Assembly (NCBI GenBank): GCA_947652605.1
Contig: OX393577.1
Coordinates: forward strand, 34,475,466 to 34,539,465
Direction: 5' to 3'
DNA: 64,000 bases
Origin: Elmis aenea
Taxonomy: Eukaryota; Arthropoda; Insecta; Coleoptera; Elmidae
Translations under genes and position numbers: made by a program
Notes under the pieces: model-generated
Database searches by the model: none
The model's input: the letters and a program-made list of their open reading frames with translations, nothing else
What the model was told of the DNA's origin: nothing
Shown here: positions 61,500-64,000 of the stretch, piece by piece
How the letters are laid out: every line of letters begins with the position of its first letter
How positions within the stretch are numbered: position 1 is the first letter of the stretch

Positions 61500-64000
61500 A
61501 ATTATAGTTAAAAAAGCAAAGGAGATACCTCTTTTTGAAATACGGAAGTGGTTAGAAATACATTGATACACTGATGAAAATTAATAATTAGACTTCAGTT
61601 TATCATAAGCAAAAAAATTACAACATGCGCCTACTGTTTTAATAAAACTCTCATTTGCTAAATATAAGCAATAACATTGATGTAAACCTTTATAAAGCCC
61701 AGTTATCTAAAACTGTTCCTCCGTAATACGATTAGTTAGAATATTTGCAGTAAAATCACGTGCTGACCATATGGATTATAGAATTTCCCTGATCTAAGAA
61801 TATGATTGTAACCTCCTTAGTTACGCCCCAGAGTGAATAATGGTGCAACCAAGTATCTACAACAACATTTTTCTCTTCAGTATTTAAGAGCCTAATTGCG
61901 AACACCTGGAAGTTACTCTATGAATTTGCAATAACTAATTCAGAATTCTTTTGTAGCGTATAGGATCCATCTAAAATTATCTGTTTCCTTTCAAATATCT
62001 CTGTGTGTTGACCTTAAGTTGTGTTTATTTTTAAACGTTGCACTTAAGTCTAATCATAACAGCGTTAAAGTGTCTCGTAGATTAAAATAGAAATACCTAA
62101 TTTTGACGAATAAAAAGCTCAACAACGTCAAGTTCAATGTTGCTTAACGCATTTCATTCATCAGGTTCAGTCATCACGTCTCCCGGCGGTCTGGTAACCG
62201 ATAAGATCGCAAGAACAAAACCGTCTTGTGTTTGAAGGCGCGCCAAATGCGGCTGGTAGTGGTAGCTGTCACAAAGATTTAATTATTTAGATTTAAAATC
62301 CTGTTTCCTTTAAAGGAAGAATGGTTTGTTGTATAACAGAGGCTGTGTCCTTCATTAAAGAGTTAGTAAAGTATAAAAAGGGATATAAGCTTTAAGTATC
62401 TAGCGCCCAAACTTTAATCTTATTAATACAATCTCATACTCTAATGATCGCGGTACCAGTCCGTCATAAAAATTAAAGCTGTTTTAAAATAAAGCTGGCT
62501 CGATGATTTATTAATTTATTAAAGATTAAATTTCTTAGTGAAGCAACTTGTATCTTTAAGTTTTGTATGTATATCAACAGAATTATATATTGACCCGTGT
62601 TTTTTTAGCAATAAAATTGGCAATATTCAATAACTCTAGCAAGAGAAGATATAAAAATTTCAAATAGCCTCTTCATTTCCATATTGCTAGAACAACATTG
62701 TTCAAACCCCGAAACAAAGGATCGAAGAACAAATGTTAGCAGATGACCGTGCCACCTTCAAATTTACAGTAATTGTTACTAGTATAGAAATCATTTACTA
62801 CTTGTACTAACTACAATTATTGGTGTGTTTAAAAGTGGTTAGCTCATCGTTTAAAAGTTGACCTCTAAGGTGGCTAATTTTGTTTTAATAATATGGACAT
62901 GTAGAAGCTAAAAATCTACATCTATCGTGTTTTTTTAGCTCCTTTTTTAATTAAATGATTTTATATTAACAGCTTTTATTGCGAAAAAAGTCTGAGTAAA
63001 GTTGTACTAAAGTAAAATACTCTAAAATCTAGAAGAAGGAAATACTTAGCAACAGAAATTAAAAGATATTTTTTTATTTTACACAATATTTGTATTATAT
63101 GGTCTAACGCTAACGTAAATTGTACCCGGATAGGATGTTCAACTTATAAATCAAAAAGTTATTTTTTAGTTGCCTTCTAGCTCCGGTAGAAAACAATTAT
63201 GAAACATAACGAACTGCAATTTACTAAATATTGAAAGTACTTGTAGGTAATAACAGTTTGTATATTAATATCCTTATTGTAAAGTGCTGAAACGAATTAA
63301 TTTTTGTCGTAGTGAACTCTGAATTTATGCATAGCACAGCAATCCAGTAGTACCGAAATATGAGGGACAGGTACGTAACAGTATATTGTTGTAATAATTT
63401 ATTTGTACCTGATAAAATGATAAACCATTTTTCAGGAAAACTAATCTACAGTACATTAACAAGTATCATAAACGTTTATATTAGTATTTTTATATTTTAA
63501 GGAATTGTAGGTAAGGCTTTGGCTTACACGATTTTTTTGTCAATAGGATCATAACTCAAATCGTTTGTAACCAAACAAAGATAAGTTATTATTTTTTGTA
63601 AATTTTAGAGTTTTTTATACTTGTTTGCTTAGTTTTAGCTTTTGGTTTCTAAAGGTTTTTTAAAATTAATTAAAAGTGTATTAAAATTAATTAAAAGTGA
63701 ATTAAAATAATGACATATGCTTGTTTAAATCTGATAATCATTTTGTTGCTATTCGCTACTATGCAGTAATACAGGGTAATTCTAAGCGAGGTAAAGTATT
63801 GACTTAATTTGAGAAAGCCTTGCAATAAACTTAATTTCTTGCCACACTTACGACGAATATACATTAACATTGAATCTGGGAAATTTAATAGAGCCTGTAG
63901 CTCTGCCGTAGTACATTATTAACGGCTCGGTGATCAAACGAAGAAACAACTTTCAGGGCTTATACTCCTTGCTATGATATAATGAATTGGTTGCGAGGAA
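61500..64000. other. No gene recognised
   Basis: AT-rich, no long frame. Short boundary-like motifs (TACAGGGTAATTC near 63,770) suggest an element edge that continues beyond the window. Confidence 0.4.

Noticed and set aside
1..64000. tRNA or rRNA genes
   Set aside because: No cloverleaf with A and B boxes or rRNA core was recognised by eye; a covariance-model scan would settle it.

Overview
The window is AT-rich, intron-containing animal DNA. The transposon mix (mariner/Tc1, hAT and piggyBac relatives, RTE- and CR1/Jockey-like LINE ends, a Gypsy remnant) suggests an insect. A beetle is possible, but that is a guess and nothing here proves it. Most of the 64 kb is nested, decayed mobile DNA plus one large satellite array.

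Four genes look intact, all on the minus strand and all interrupted by canonical GT-AG introns. Two (21,950-25,150 and 39,509-42,734) are paralogues of one family: a small N-terminal module, two zinc fingers, a tyrosine-recombinase domain with R..K..R..H..Y retained, a charged linker and a SANT-like C-terminal module. The first had to be joined from six exons, including an N-terminal exon too short to stand out as an ORF. They predict 837 and 922 residues. Just upstream of the second lie two small paralogous genes (43,021-43,877 and 44,826-45,501), each with three CCCH fingers followed by a RING finger. The cluster recombinase-CCCH/RING-CCCH/RING is the most interesting part of the window.

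Layout: 1-14.8 kb is repeat mosaic (inverted 'ACAGGGTGT' modules, a 4.3-kb hAT-like nest containing a 2.4-kb foldback that itself carries an insertion, a mariner transposase relic and a Gypsy integrase relic with a possible LTR). 14.84-19.64 kb is a Tc1/mariner-like element with a broken DDE transposase, a retroelement ORF1 relic split by a TA-flanked foldback MITE, and a hAT MITE inside that MITE. 20.26-20.84 kb is an RTE-type LINE 3' end. 21.95-25.15 kb is recombinase gene 1. 25.96-31.66 kb is a 293-bp satellite (about 19.4 copies). 32-39.5 kb holds MITEs and unassigned DNA. 39.5-45.5 kb is the gene cluster. 45.5-64 kb holds a piggyBac-like MITE, two hAT MITEs with perfect 8-bp target duplications, a CR1/Jockey-like LINE end, an antisense LINE ORF1 relic and several foldback elements.

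The two recombinase genes probably descend from a Crypton-like transposase, either still mobile or domesticated. The CCCH/RING neighbours look like RNA-binding ubiquitin ligases. A functional link between the two sets rests only on proximity, strand and co-duplication. No tRNA, rRNA or CRISPR was recognised.
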